NCBI GenBank assembly: GCA_964590225.1
Contig: CAZPWS010000021.1
Coordinates: 1 to 49,365, forward strand
Direction: 5' to 3'
DNA length: 49,365 bases
Source: JAEUSG01 sp964590225
GTDB lineage: Bacteria; Fibrobacterota; OXYB2-FULL-49-7; JAEUSG01
Shown: positions 17,213 to 26,304 of the stretch, piece after piece
Position numbering within the stretch: the first letter of the stretch is position 1
Layout: every line of letters begins with the position of its first letter
Program-made: the position numbers and the translations under genes
The notes under the pieces: model-generated
Databases searched by the model: none
Seen by the model: only the letters and a program-made list of their open reading frames with translations
Told to the model about the DNA's origin: nothing

Positions 17213-19466
17213 TCTCATTAATTTTGATTCCAAATTTTTTAATTTTTCTGAAAAAAGTTGGCAGCGAAACTCCTGAGGCTGATGCCGCCCGTTTAATTAT
17301 ATAATTGTTATTTTTAAGGTAAGTAATAATATGTTCTCTGGTAAGTATGCGAGAATCCTTAAAAGGAAGGTTATCGCATTGCGTAGGTGTATTATCGGGC
17401 TCAGACAAATCTATCCATTTTTCATTAATAATATTTTCAGGACAAAATAGTGCTGCCCTTTTAATTACCGATTGTAGCTCTCTAATGTTGCCGTGCCACT
17501 GACAGGAAAGAAGTTTTTGGTATGCCGACGCGGAAAGATCATCATGCGAAGTTGCGTTATTTGGATATTGGCGAAGAAAGTATCTTACAAGATCAGGTAT
17601 ATCTGAAATTCGCTCTCGTAACGGTGGAAGTGTTATTTTAACTGCGTTCAGCCTGTAAAAAAGATCCGCTCTAAATTTACCTTCTGATACAAGAAGTGAA
17701 AGAGGTCTGTTTGTAGCTGTAATTATTCTCGTGTTTACTGATTTTCTATCTGTGCCACCAAGTCTTTCAACAGTAAAATCCTGTAAAAAATGGAGCAGCT
17801 TGGCTTGTACCGCAAGATCAAGATTACCAATTTCGTCAAGAAATATGGTGCCTCCATCGGCAGATTCAAATTTACCTGATTTTGAGGAATTTGCTCCGGT
17901 AAATGCCCCCTTTTCATAACCAAACAGCTCGCTTTCGATTAATGTTTGTGGCAGCAGCGAGCAATCAATTTTTACAAGAGGTCCCCTATTAAATGGGCTA
18001 AACTTATGAATGTAGTTTGCGAGTACCTCTTTGCCAGTTCCTGTTTCGCCTTCTATTAAGATTGTAAGATTTGAAGCAGCGGCAGCTGTAGCCTGCTCTT
18101 TGATTTTTAGTATAGCAGCACTTTTACCGACAAATCCATCGAAATTAATTGAAGCGGCTATGAGCTGAAGCTGTTCCCGTTCGGCCTCTGCTTTTTCTTG
18201 CGCTTTTTCCATTGTTTCTATGTCGTGGCTGGAATCGGGGATTTTTAGCAAAAGATAGCAAAAAAGAGGTTCTTTCGTGGACAAGGTATATGTGTCGAGA
18301 TATTGGCGAAGCATAAACCGCTCTTTTTTTTCTGTAAGCGTTGCAACTGTAGGAACATCACCGTAAGCATTACGCCTCTTTGAGCGCATAATTCTTGATG
18401 ATTTTATTGCTATGTTCTCATCTCGTTCAGGTAAAATTAGACCGATGAATGCTTTATTTTTCTGTATAAGAAGAGGATCCTTATGGGAAAACCATTCACC
18501 ATCATTGAAGCGTACACCTATAATTGTATCAATAATGAAACAAGAGATTCTTGATATATTAGCCTTTGGGGTTGTTGCCGGCAACTTTTTAATAAATAGA
18601 GGGTATCTCTGTTTCCAAATTGTTACTGCGCTGGCATCTAACGAGACATCTATTCGATAACCGTTGGCATCGGAAAATAAAGTATCACTAAGCTTATCAC
18701 CACATAGCACAATACTACACACTCTCATCGGTAAATGTTCCGGTGCAAATGCAACTTCGAACATAATATTCTCGGTTACGCTATCAAAAGATTGTGGCAA
18801 CACATTCTCCGCTTTGTCAGTTGTTTCCCATCGTATCCCATTAATAATTCGTACGATATCATCGCTTTTGGGCGTGAATAAACTTAACGGTGTGGGGCAC
18901 ATGTATTTCGCAATTGGATAATTAAGAACCTTATTTATTTCGCTCCCGCTTATATTGAAAATAGAGGCAAAAGCACCGTTAATACCAAGAACCTTTCCGG
19001 CTTCATCAGTAAAGAAGAGGGGGTTGATTCTTAGATTAGGACTTCTTGCTAATAATTCCTGCTTAAAACGGATTAGTGCGACTATCTTTTCGCCATTATC
19101 AAAACGGAACATTATTAAATTTGAAGCGGGAAAAAGCGAATAAAGATCAGTTAGTGTTGACAGTTCTTCATAAATGTTTTTTGAAGGAAATGTATTCTTC
19201 TGCCAGAATTCATTTATTCTACAAATTAGTGAGAATGGTGTTTCAGTAATACTGACTTCATGAATTGAAATTGTAGATATGTCGTGCACCCAATATAGGT
19301 CAGATATCTTTTTCGTTTCTATCTGTTTTAAATCGACAATCTCAGAAAACTCTTTTTTAATTTCAAATTGCTTAATTGCCAAATCAGGCTTAGCAATAAT
19401 AAATGCATCACAAAGTGCAGTCTTGAGAAGGAACTCACCAATCTGAAGGTTTCCTATGCTACACAT
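17166..19466 (-). CDS. Sigma-54-dependent transcriptional activator
   Basis: The 766-residue protein has an unrecognised N-terminal sensor of about 400 residues, in which a PAS-like stretch (about 148-195, FFTDEAGKVLGINGAFASIF) can be seen. A short coiled coil (about 418-440) leads into an AAA+ domain with Walker A GETGTGKE (473-480), the sigma-54 contact loop GAFTGA (520-525), Walker B IFLDEIG and the WHGNIREL segment. A Fis-type HTH lies near 720-745. The last 15 residues are unusually leucine-rich and lie in the overlap with the sulfatase gene. Targets are unknown. The neighbouring sulfatase and sugar genes are candidates by position. The start ATG lies eight bases after the YjbQ stop. Confidence 0.92.
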   Translation of the reverse strand: MCSIGNLQIGEFLLKTALCDAFIIAKPDLAIKQFEIKKEFSEIVDLKQIETKKISDLYWVHDISTISIHEVSITETPFSLICRINEFWQKNTFPSKNIYEELSTLTDLYSLFPASNLIMFRFDNGEKIVALIRFKQELLARSPNLRINPLFFTDEAGKVLGINGAFASIFNISGSEINKVLNYPIAKYMCPTPLSLFTPKSDDIVRIINGIRWETTDKAENVLPQSFDSVTENIMFEVAFAPEHLPMRVCSIVLCGDKLSDTLFSDANGYRIDVSLDASAVTIWKQRYPLFIKKLPATTPKANISRISCFIIDTIIGVRFNDGEWFSHKDPLLIQKNKAFIGLILPERDENIAIKSSRIMRSKRRNAYGDVPTVATLTEKKERFMLRQYLDTYTLSTKEPLFCYLLLKIPDSSHDIETMEKAQEKAEAEREQLQLIAASINFDGFVGKSAAILKIKEQATAAAASNLTILIEGETGTGKEVLANYIHKFSPFNRGPLVKIDCSLLPQTLIESELFGYEKGAFTGANSSKSGKFESADGGTIFLDEIGNLDLAVQAKLLHFLQDFTVERLGGTDRKSVNTRIITATNRPLSLLVSEGKFRADLFYRLNAVKITLPPLRERISDIPDLVRYFLRQYPNNATSHDDLSASAYQKLLSCQWHGNIRELQSVIKRAALFCPENIINEKWIDLSEPDNTPTQCDNLPFKDSRILTREHIITYLKNNNYIIKRAASASGVSLPTFFRKIKKFGIKINEISCLLLICSTLLLLL

Positions 19467-19474
19467 TCGAACGA

Positions 19475-19891
19475 TTACTCGCCGATTATCTTGATTAGAA
19501 CCCTTTTGTTTCTTTTCCCGTCAAATTCTGCATAAAAAATCTGTTCCCATGTCCCAAAATCAAGTTTGCCGTCTGTAATAGCGCAAACAACCTCCCGTCC
19601 CATAATTTGTCGCTTAAGATGAGCGTCCGCGTTATCTTCGTATCCGTTATGCTTATATTGCGATACAGGGGCGTGGGGGGCTAATTTTTCGAGCCAGCAA
19701 TCGTAATCACTGATTAAGCCCTGTTCATCATCATTGATATAAACGGATGCTGTTATGTGCATGGGATTTACAAGAACAAGACCTTCCAGTACACCGCTTT
19801 CTGTTATAGCATTCTGTACATCATCGGTAATATTTATATAACCCCTGCGGTCGGGCACATTGAAAGTAAGCTCTTTCCGAAAAGACTTCAT
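19475..19891 (-). CDS. YjbQ family protein (UPF0047)
   Basis: This 138-residue single-domain protein has the family motifs GLVLVNPMHITASVYIND, HLKRQIMGREVVCAITDGKLDFGTW (split around 92-116) and a final strand RVLIKIIGE. YjbQ-family proteins can show weak thiamine phosphate synthase activity, but their real role is unsettled. A strong GAAGGGGG ribosome-binding site precedes the ATG. It is the seventh gene of the minus-strand run from rpsT to the sigma-54 activator. Confidence 0.9.
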   Translation of the reverse strand: MKSFRKELTFNVPDRRGYINITDDVQNAITESGVLEGLVLVNPMHITASVYINDDEQGLISDYDCWLEKLAPHAPVSQYKHNGYEDNADAHLKRQIMGREVVCAITDGKLDFGTWEQIFYAEFDGKRNKRVLIKIIGE

Positions 19892-19904
19892 GCTGAACCC
19901 CCTT

Positions 19905-20864
19905 CTATAAAACCGGTATCATCGTCGCTGAACGGATTATCGTTTCTCCAGAGGGGATTTGCAGTATTCCGACCTTTTTATCAAAAGGTTCCTGCTGATA
20001 ATGGTCGTCAAGCCCCTGCCACGGTTCAATACAGAGATAATCCTGTGCTCTATTGGCCCAAAAACCTACAAAAGGAAAATCGTAAAAAACAAAGTCAATC
20101 CCACGATCCAGTTTCTTGTTGAATGCTCTTACGCGCCTATTTGCAGGAGCGTCAATTTCGTACATAATAGTATTGTAAAGAGCATCATCGCTGATAGGGA
20201 TTGGCCCATTAAGCTTCTCCTCATTTCTTTCACCCGTTAAAAAAGAGTCTCCGGTATCAAGAACGGCATATTTGCGATACTCGCCATCGCACAAAGAAAG
20301 TGTCCAGTCAGCCCTTTTGCCTCCAAGCCCCATGTCAGTATTTATGCCAGGGTGCCAGCCAAATTGACAGGGCATTGCCTTTTTGTCATGATTATGGATG
20401 ATGAAAGTTAATTTGAGGGCTTTGTCCTTAAGTTCATAAGAAAGAGTAAGTTCGAAATTATATGGATACGCTTCCAGAGTATCTGCCGATGCTTTTATAC
20501 TGTAAATGGCTTTGGCAGAATCAGTTGTATCTGTGTTTATAAGTTCGAATTTTGTTTTTCTTGCGAAACCGTGGTTACCATTAAGATTAATTTTCATTCC
20601 ATCTGTAGTAGTACTCGATCCATTGCGAAGACCTCCTACAATAGGGAAAAGTATTGTAGCGTGGTTTTTCCATGCTCCCTCAAACGGTAGTGCCATATTG
20701 CCGTCATTCCACAGTATGGGAAGAAGTTTTCCATTTTTTTTGTCAAAAACTTTATAGCTTACTACCTCACAGCCAAGGCGGCATATAGTTACACTTGTTC
20801 CATCAATTGTGTTAGTGAGGCGATCAAATCCCGCCTCAAATTCCCTTTCTACCATGTACGCCAT
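19905..20864 (-). CDS. Aldose 1-epimerase family protein (galactose mutarotase-like)
   Basis: The 319-residue beta-sandwich enzyme of the galactose mutarotase fold shows NHGFAR (H98), FGWHPGIN with the catalytic acid H171, and CIEPWQGLDDH with the catalytic base E280. It interconverts alpha and beta anomers of a hexose or hexose phosphate. It has no signal peptide. GAGG precedes the ATG. The phosphofructokinase gene ends 17 bases upstream, which fits a sugar-catabolism pairing. Confidence 0.9.
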   Translation of the reverse strand: MAYMVEREFEAGFDRLTNTIDGTSVTICRLGCEVVSYKVFDKKNGKLLPILWNDGNMALPFEGAWKNHATILFPIVGGLRNGSSTTTDGMKINLNGNHGFARKTKFELINTDTTDSAKAIYSIKASADTLEAYPYNFELTLSYELKDKALKLTFIIHNHDKKAMPCQFGWHPGINTDMGLGGKRADWTLSLCDGEYRKYAVLDTGDSFLTGERNEEKLNGPIPISDDALYNTIMYEIDAPANRRVRAFNKKLDRGIDFVFYDFPFVGFWANRAQDYLCIEPWQGLDDHYQQEPFDKKVGILQIPSGETIIRSATMIPVL

Positions 20865-20881
20865 TTTTTATGTTCCTCTTA

Positions 20882-22111
20882 TTATTTTGTGCGGGCGGTT
20901 TTTACGAGTACTTTAGGTATAGCGGTAAACTCAGGCAGTTTACCAATCAAGGGGGCAGCGTAATCAAGATATTTTTTATTTACCATAAAACCATTCGCGG
21001 CAAAAAGCGAGTTCGGCATTGGTCTTGCGTTTACTGCTACTTCACTTAATGGCGCAGTTGTAAGTTCTGTTTTATAAGGAATGTTGGACAATCGCCTGAT
21101 AGCAGCCATTACGCCGGTTTTTCCAGCCGCGGCAAGTTTTACCGCATATGAGCCAAGCTCAAAAGCCTCTTTTTTGTCAATTGCCGATATTCTATCGGAT
21201 GCACACATAGGAAGTGACTCAGTTATTTGAAACTCACCGCGCCATCCCTTAAAATTAGCAGTAATAAGCTTGTGCAGAGCGATGGCAGCTGAAGTACCGC
21301 CCATCGCTCCAAATTCAGTGTTTCCAAACCTATCTTTAATTTCCGACGCAGAAACAGGGCTTTTATTATCCCAAACGGCACCTTCTCCACATACGATATA
21401 TACAAAACCGCACTTGCTATATACTCTTTCTACTTCAGCGAGAAATTTATTCTTTGATAATGGTTTTTCTGGCAGCACAAGAATGTGTGGAGCGTCATAC
21501 TCATCGCGTTTGGCGAGTGTAGAGGCAGCTGCAAGCCAACCTGCATCTCTTCCAATTGACTGATATATTACGAACTGGTCAACCCGTTTCATGTCGGATG
21601 CCAGCCTGCCACCTTGCATCACTGAAAGAGCAGTGTATCTGGCAGCCGAAGGAAAACCAGGGGTGTGATCGGTACCGTATAGATCATTATCAACTGTTTT
21701 AGGAATTCCTACTCCGTTCAGCTGATAGCCCTCTTTTTGACAATATCTTTCAACTCTGTTAATAGTGTCCATCGAGTCATTTCCACCTATAATATGGAAA
21801 AAACGGATATTGAACTTTTTGAGCATTGCAAGTATTTGTGGAAAGTGTTCATCCTTTAATTTTAATCTAGATGAACCGAGTGCAGATGATGGAGTATTCC
21901 GCAATTCTTCAAGATTATGTTTTGTGAGCTTTCCAAGATTTATTAATTCACCTTTAATAAAGCCTTCAATGGCAAAATTCATACCGAATATTTCTCCGAT
22001 ATTCTTATGCTTATGAGCTTCTGTAATTGCTCCTGCCAGGCTTCCGTTTATCACTGTCGTTGGTCCTCCAGACTGACCTATAACTAAATTACCTGTAATA
22101 ACTTTGCTCAT
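20882..22111 (-). CDS. 6-phosphofructokinase, pyrophosphate-type signature
   Basis: From the ATG at 22111 the protein has 409 residues. The first loop is IGQSGGPT. The donor-site motif is GGNDS (109-113) rather than the ATP-type GGDGS. The catalytic region reads PKTVDNDL (137-144), with the lysine found in PPi-dependent enzymes. It catalyses fructose 6-phosphate phosphorylation in glycolysis, probably reversibly with pyrophosphate; the donor is inferred from motifs. A TTG at 22123 in the same frame lies inside the GGAG ribosome-binding site, which sits six bases before the ATG, so the ATG is preferred. Confidence 0.9.
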   Translation of the reverse strand: MSKVITGNLVIGQSGGPTTVINGSLAGAITEAHKHKNIGEIFGMNFAIEGFIKGELINLGKLTKHNLEELRNTPSSALGSSRLKLKDEHFPQILAMLKKFNIRFFHIIGGNDSMDTINRVERYCQKEGYQLNGVGIPKTVDNDLYGTDHTPGFPSAARYTALSVMQGGRLASDMKRVDQFVIYQSIGRDAGWLAAASTLAKRDEYDAPHILVLPEKPLSKNKFLAEVERVYSKCGFVYIVCGEGAVWDNKSPVSASEIKDRFGNTEFGAMGGTSAAIALHKLITANFKGWRGEFQITESLPMCASDRISAIDKKEAFELGSYAVKLAAAGKTGVMAAIRRLSNIPYKTELTTAPLSEVAVNARPMPNSLFAANGFMVNKKYLDYAAPLIGKLPEFTAIPKVLVKTARTK

Positions 22112-22131
22112 TTTGTTCTCCAATTGTTTTG

Positions 22132-23355
22132 TTAAAGTCCAAAAACAGATTTTACCTTATTGTTTAAAAATGTCAATATGCTTATGAAATTTGCACCGGG
22201 AAATGTCTGGGCAAATGAAGCGTTTTCAAGATCAAATGGTATTTCTCTGATCTCTTTCCATGTTTTCCCCTCTTTTTCGTCCGCGCTTAATGAAACATCT
22301 TTTCGGAACGAACTTATAATTCTTCCAGTAGATGGAGAGACAAGGTCGTAGCCTATTTCTGCATCAAACTTCTGTGTATATACCTCCCTGTCATTTACCA
22401 TCCGCGAAGCTCTGCGGTAATCCAGCGAATAGACCGTGGCTTTAAGAAGCGCGCCAGCCTTTTTCACAACAGAGTCGGGAAGGGGAGAGTCGTGATCTAA
22501 TGGAACATACTCAACAGGAATATTAATTCGCTTCATCATGGAAGCGCAGTTAATTGCAAGCGATGAAGAAATATCCCAACTTCCCATAAAACCTGAAACA
22601 TCTTTGAACTTTAGCACAATAATTGGACCGTTCAGCCGTTCTGATAAAATTGCCCGTTCTCTTTCAGTAAGAGAGGTCGCCTTGTCAATCTCAATACCAA
22701 CAATTCCGGGGGCAACTTTATCGATCCATCCCCACACATTCATAATTTCCTTCGCGTCAGCTTTTCTTCTTGAAGTAGGAAACGCAGTGTTTTCAAGTAC
22801 ATTGATCCATTCCTGCCCTGTGGCAATAAATTGCTTTCGCAAAGCCACTGATCTTAAAGTTGGATTGCCCTTAAGAATCAAAATTTCTGTTTCGCCTCGG
22901 TTTCCGGTGCTTCTCAAACCAATGGTTGACGCTGTTGCACATTCAACGACTGAAAGTTTTGTTTGCATTTGATAAACAGTTTTTTCGTCCGTTTCATCCG
23001 GTGTTTGTATAAAAACTTCCCCTGTAAATAAAGATACTATCAACAAATTTACGCTTTTACTTGACGATAACTCTATTCTTACTTTTGACCGTTCTCCTAA
23101 GTAAAGTTTTGCTCCCGTAGAAAGATTTATTGCTACATAGGATAATTTCTTGGTTTTTAGCATACATGCGTTTGCAAGGATGGTTGAAGAATCTGCAAAA
23201 GAGAAGCGTGTTGAGGTACTCTTGGAATATTCAACTATGCCTGTTTTTCGAACAATTTTTGCTATCGATTCATCTTCCATTATGGCGTGGGTATCAGCAA
23301 TCAAAAAAACAAAATAAAGTGTAATAAGTAAAATTTTTTTAAAGATACTTTTCAT
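22132..23355 (-). CDS. Secreted FecR-domain protein
   Basis: This 407-residue protein has a signal peptide (about 1-24, ending ADTHA). A FecR-type beta domain follows (about 32-170): LSTGAKLYLGERSKVRIEL, LFTGEVFIQTPDE and TASTIGLRSTGNRGETEILIL, each a typical FecR strand pair. The C-terminal half (about 220-400) is a separate alpha/beta domain with LSERLNGPIIVLKFKDVSG, reminiscent of periplasmic CsgG-like domains but not identifiable. It overlaps the preceding membrane-protein gene by four bases. FecR domains in such proteins are usually structural rather than sigma regulators; no ECF sigma gene is adjacent. Confidence 0.83.
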   Translation of the reverse strand: MKSIFKKILLITLYFVFLIADTHAIMEDESIAKIVRKTGIVEYSKSTSTRFSFADSSTILANACMLKTKKLSYVAINLSTGAKLYLGERSKVRIELSSSKSVNLLIVSLFTGEVFIQTPDETDEKTVYQMQTKLSVVECATASTIGLRSTGNRGETEILILKGNPTLRSVALRKQFIATGQEWINVLENTAFPTSRRKADAKEIMNVWGWIDKVAPGIVGIEIDKATSLTERERAILSERLNGPIIVLKFKDVSGFMGSWDISSSLAINCASMMKRINIPVEYVPLDHDSPLPDSVVKKAGALLKATVYSLDYRRASRMVNDREVYTQKFDAEIGYDLVSPSTGRIISSFRKDVSLSADEKEGKTWKEIREIPFDLENASFAQTFPGANFISILTFLNNKVKSVFGL

Positions 23356-23858
23356 CGGCTTCTTTTAACCTCAAAAGAGACTGTCTGTAACAATATATTG
23401 TTCTTATGTGTGAGATCGATAGACCAGTGGCCAATATCGCCGCGTGGTATATAGCAGCTACTCCGCAAAAGAGTATCGTCTCTATTCAACCATACTGTAT
23501 CCGTAAAAACTTTAGTACCTCCCTTATACCAAGCAAGAAATAAACGGAAGTCTTCGCGTTTTATTTTTTGAAAAGAAGCACAACAATGAATGGTTAACGC
23601 TTGAAGATCAGGAGTGATAAAAAAAACATTATTATTTTCTTTGTGTTCATTTCCATTTTTATCACTCGACAAACTCGTTGTAAAGTGGGTAAACCCATGC
23701 TTTTCAAGGAGGGCGGAGGAAGATCCGGCACCGTCCGAAAGCAGACGAATCTGCTTTCTCGATTTTTTGGTTATTATGTTAGCAGCAGATAAGAATATGA
23801 TAAATAGCAACAAAAATACTGGCCATGGTCGCAATGATTTAATCGGGAACACATTCAC
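23352..23858 (-). CDS. Single-pass membrane protein of unknown function
   Basis: From the GTG at 23858 there are 168 residues. One membrane helix lies near the N-terminus (PWPVFLLLFIIFLSAANII), followed by a basic stretch and an outside domain with beta strands (FFITPDLQALTIHCCASF, FRLFLAWYKGGTKVFTDTVW). The C-terminal part, ending WSIDLTHKNNILLQTVSFEV, looks like a small beta-sandwich of the kind found in DUF2914-type proteins, but this is weak. The open frame reaches an ATG at 23918 deep inside lysA, so a GTG (23858 or 23852) near the lysA stop is more likely. It overlaps the FecR gene by four bases, which suggests joint function. Confidence 0.65.
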   Translation of the reverse strand: MNVFPIKSLRPWPVFLLLFIIFLSAANIITKKSRKQIRLLSDGAGSSSALLEKHGFTHFTTSLSSDKNGNEHKENNNVFFITPDLQALTIHCCASFQKIKREDFRLFLAWYKGGTKVFTDTVWLNRDDTLLRSSCYIPRGDIGHWSIDLTHKNNILLQTVSFEVKRSR

Positions 23859-25089
23859 CTTTAATAAGATCTGAAAAATCCTCCCGTTTGCGGATTTCAA
23901 AAACCTTACCATTATCAACCAGAACCTCCGCAGGCCTTCGCCTCGAATTATAATTTGAAGACATTGAAAAACCGTAAGCCCCAGAGCTCATCATAGCCAG
24001 ATAATCACCTTGAGATGGCTCAGGGAGTTCACGATCCTTCGCAAAACAGTCTGATGATTCACATATAGGCCCAACAATATCGGCTGTAATTGGTCTTGCT
24101 TGTAAATTTTCCACTACTGGCTTAATAGCGTGATAGCTTCCGTAAAAGGCTGGTCGAATAAGGTCATTCATACCCGCATCAAGGATAACGAAGTTTTTAA
24201 AATCTGTTTTTTTAATATAAACGACTTTTGATACAAGTATTGCAGAGTTGCCTGAAATATATCTACCGGGTTCTATTATTAAATTTAGCCCTGTTTTTTT
24301 TAGAAACGGCAAGGTATCTCTCGCAAGCTCGGACGGAGTAAACGGTGACTCGTTATTGTAAACAATGGCTATACCACCGCCCATATCAAAATCTTTCAGG
24401 GGGATACCATTCGAAATAAGTTCCTTAACAATTGGTAGTAGCCGGTTTATAGCGTTTACATATGGCTCTGTTGTGTAAATCGGCGAACCAAGGTGAATAT
24501 CGATCCCCGTTAGAACAATATTTGGCAGCTTTGCAGCTTCCATGTAAAAGTCGAGAGCCTTGTCGTGTGGTATGCCAAATTTATTTTCTTTTTTACCGGT
24601 TGTAGTTTTCTCATGGGTATTGGCGTCAATGTCCGGGTTAATCCTAAAGCCGGCATTTGCAACCACTTTTTTTCCTGTGGCAATTCTGGAAATTGCCTGC
24701 ATTTCTGCCATTGATTCGACATTGAAAAGCCGAATGCCACACTCAAGGGCATAGTTAATTTCTTCATCGGTTTTGCCTACACCCGCAAAAACAATTTTCT
24801 TTGGGTCGATACCGGCGTTAATGCAGCGAAAAAGTTCACCACCGGAAACTATATCCGCTCCCGCCCCCTCTTTTTTAACCAGAGAAAGGATGCCAAGCGA
24901 AGAGCAAGATTTTACCGAATACGCTACCAATGTGTTTAGGTCGGGATAAGCTGAAGATACTTCAGCTATACGAGAGCGAAACGACGAAGCGCTGTAAACA
25001 AACAAGGGGCTTCCATATTTCTTGGCAAGCCCATCAACAGAAACTCCATCACAGTGTAGTACACCGTTATTATTGGTAAAACCATCCAT
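23839..25089 (-). CDS. lysA: Diaminopimelate decarboxylase
   Basis: The 416-residue fold-type III PLP enzyme makes L-lysine from meso-diaminopimelate. PLP lysine is K60 in VAYSVKSCSS (the usual motif is YAxKAN, so the neighbourhood is atypical). Other landmarks are GGELFRC, HLGS, DMGGGIAI for the phosphate-binding glycines, EPGRYISG, CESSDCFAKDRELP with the active-site cysteine, and GAYGFSMSSNYNSRRRPAEV. It lies 24 bases downstream of rpsT on the same strand. No clear Shine-Dalgarno is seen. Confidence 0.95.
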   Translation of the reverse strand: MDGFTNNNGVLHCDGVSVDGLAKKYGSPLFVYSASSFRSRIAEVSSAYPDLNTLVAYSVKSCSSLGILSLVKKEGAGADIVSGGELFRCINAGIDPKKIVFAGVGKTDEEINYALECGIRLFNVESMAEMQAISRIATGKKVVANAGFRINPDIDANTHEKTTTGKKENKFGIPHDKALDFYMEAAKLPNIVLTGIDIHLGSPIYTTEPYVNAINRLLPIVKELISNGIPLKDFDMGGGIAIVYNNESPFTPSELARDTLPFLKKTGLNLIIEPGRYISGNSAILVSKVVYIKKTDFKNFVILDAGMNDLIRPAFYGSYHAIKPVVENLQARPITADIVGPICESSDCFAKDRELPEPSQGDYLAMMSSGAYGFSMSSNYNSRRRPAEVLVDNGKVFEIRKREDFSDLIKGECVPD

Positions 25090-25113
25090 TAGATAGAACC
25101 GTGAGAGCTGAAT

Positions 25114-25374
25114 TTAAGCTGACTTACGGGAGGCAGCTGCTTTTTTTTGTGCGGCAGATTTTATTCTTGCTGCTTTATTACGATGAATAATTCCTTTTCG
25201 TGCTGCACGATCCGCCAGTGATGCGAGTTTATTTGCTGCGGACACTGTGGTTTCGCCGGACGAAGTTAATACGGCTTTTTGTGCTGTACGAAGAGTTGTT
25301 TTTTTTGATTTGTTGCGAATACGGCTTCTTTCGCTCGTTTTTATTCTTTTTACTGCTGACTTGTGATGTGCCAC
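25114..25374 (-). CDS. rpsT: 30S ribosomal protein S20
   Basis: This 86-residue lysine/arginine-rich helical protein starts AHHKSAVKRIKTSERSRIRNK, the classical S20 N-terminus. It ends with a second basic helix (KGIIHRNKAARIKSAAQKKAA). It binds 16S rRNA early in small-subunit assembly. The start is GTG at 25374 with GGAG four bases upstream. A TATAAT sequence (25387-25392, minus strand) lies just before it and is a candidate -10 box, but no -35 is evident. Confidence 0.97.
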   Translation of the reverse strand: MAHHKSAVKRIKTSERSRIRNKSKKTTLRTAQKAVLTSSGETTVSAANKLASLADRAARKGIIHRNKAARIKSAAQKKAAASRKSA

Positions 25375-25477
25375 TGTCGCTCCTTAATTATAGTGTTGTA
25401 AATAAGTAAACTTCTGTTATTAAAAAGATAATTCAACTTCCCTTTCAGTGTCAATGACATGAAATGCATAAAAAAAC

Positions 25478-25506
25478 TTGTATTTCCACGGGGTCACTAG
25501 TATATT
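25478..25506 (+). promoter_or_regulatory. Candidate promoter of iclR-sulfatase operon
   Basis: TTGTAT (25478-25483) and TATATT (25501-25506) are 17 bases apart. The predicted transcription start falls at the ATG at 25513, implying a leaderless message. The -35 is weak and the -10 good. Confidence 0.4.
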
Positions 25507-25512
25507 TCAAAT

Positions 25513-26304
25513 ATGGTATTATATAATTCCATATATGGAATAAATTCAGGGTTGGCTAATGCTTCAGAAAAAGCCTTCGTAGTGTTAGAATGGTTTTTTT
25601 CGAATCCCAATGCAGATGGAAGTTTAAAAGAAATATCCAGATCGACTGGTATTCCACCTGCTTCATTGTTGCGTATTCTTAAAGCTATGGTTAAGCGGGG
25701 CTACCTGCGGAAAAATATCGATAAAACTTATCATTCACTTTTTTCGATCTCTTTTTCAAATAAATTAGCACCAGCATCAATTTCATTAATTGAGCGAATA
25801 ATGCATAATCTTCTTGGAGAGTGCAAACAATCTGTTGAGTTGCTGGCTGTTAGAAACCAAAACCTCTATTGGCTCCGTAAGTTTGACACCCCCGAACTGC
25901 CACTAAAAATAAAAGCATACGAAGGGTTTTCAAGAACTCTATACGAATTGGATGCTCCTTCAAAGCTTTATCTCAATTTTATTGGGATCGATTCTGTAAA
26001 AAAACAGTTCGATATTGAGTCCTTTTATACACAAGAAGCTGGCAGACTGCCATGTAAATGGCGCGATGCTAAGAGGTTCATAGCTGATGCTAACTCAAAC
26101 GATATAATTTTCGATAGGGCTGGTAATGGTAATTCGGTTCGTCGCTATGCAGCGTTATTGCAATTCGGCGAGAGTATGGAAACCTATTTGTTAACCATTG
26201 CCGAACCAGCACTTGAGTCAACAAATTCCGACAAGCATTTTGAGAAACAGATTTCATTGCTCATAAATGCCAAAAATGAAATTATAAGGAGGATTGTAAT
26301 ATGA
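25513..26304 (+). CDS. IclR-family transcriptional regulator
   Basis: This 263-residue regulator has an N-terminal winged HTH (about 18-75: EKAFVVLEWFF, LKEISRSTGIPPASLLRILKAMVKRGYLRK). The C-terminal ligand-binding domain (about 90-260) is divergent from typical IclR. No Shine-Dalgarno precedes the ATG at 25513. It may be read from a leaderless message, or the true start may be lower down. A 16-base perfect palindrome lies in codons 5-10. Its stop overlaps the start of a sulfatase (ATGA), so it most likely controls that gene and itself. Confidence 0.88.
   Translation: MVLYNSIYGINSGLANASEKAFVVLEWFFSNPNADGSLKEISRSTGIPPASLLRILKAMVKRGYLRKNIDKTYHSLFSISFSNKLAPASISLIERIMHNLLGECKQSVELLAVRNQNLYWLRKFDTPELPLKIKAYEGFSRTLYELDAPSKLYLNFIGIDSVKKQFDIESFYTQEAGRLPCKWRDAKRFIADANSNDIIFDRAGNGNSVRRYAALLQFGESMETYLLTIAEPALESTNSDKHFEKQISLLINAKNEIIRRIVI
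25526..25541. promoter_or_regulatory. Palindrome ATTCCATATATGGAAT, candidate IclR operator
   Basis: This is a perfect 16-base inverted repeat. An extra half-site ATATGG at 25511-25516 pairs with CCATAT at 25529-25534. It lies about 20 bases downstream of the candidate -10 box, where a bound repressor would block initiation. IclR proteins commonly bind such dyads near their own promoter. Binding is inferred. Confidence 0.45.
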
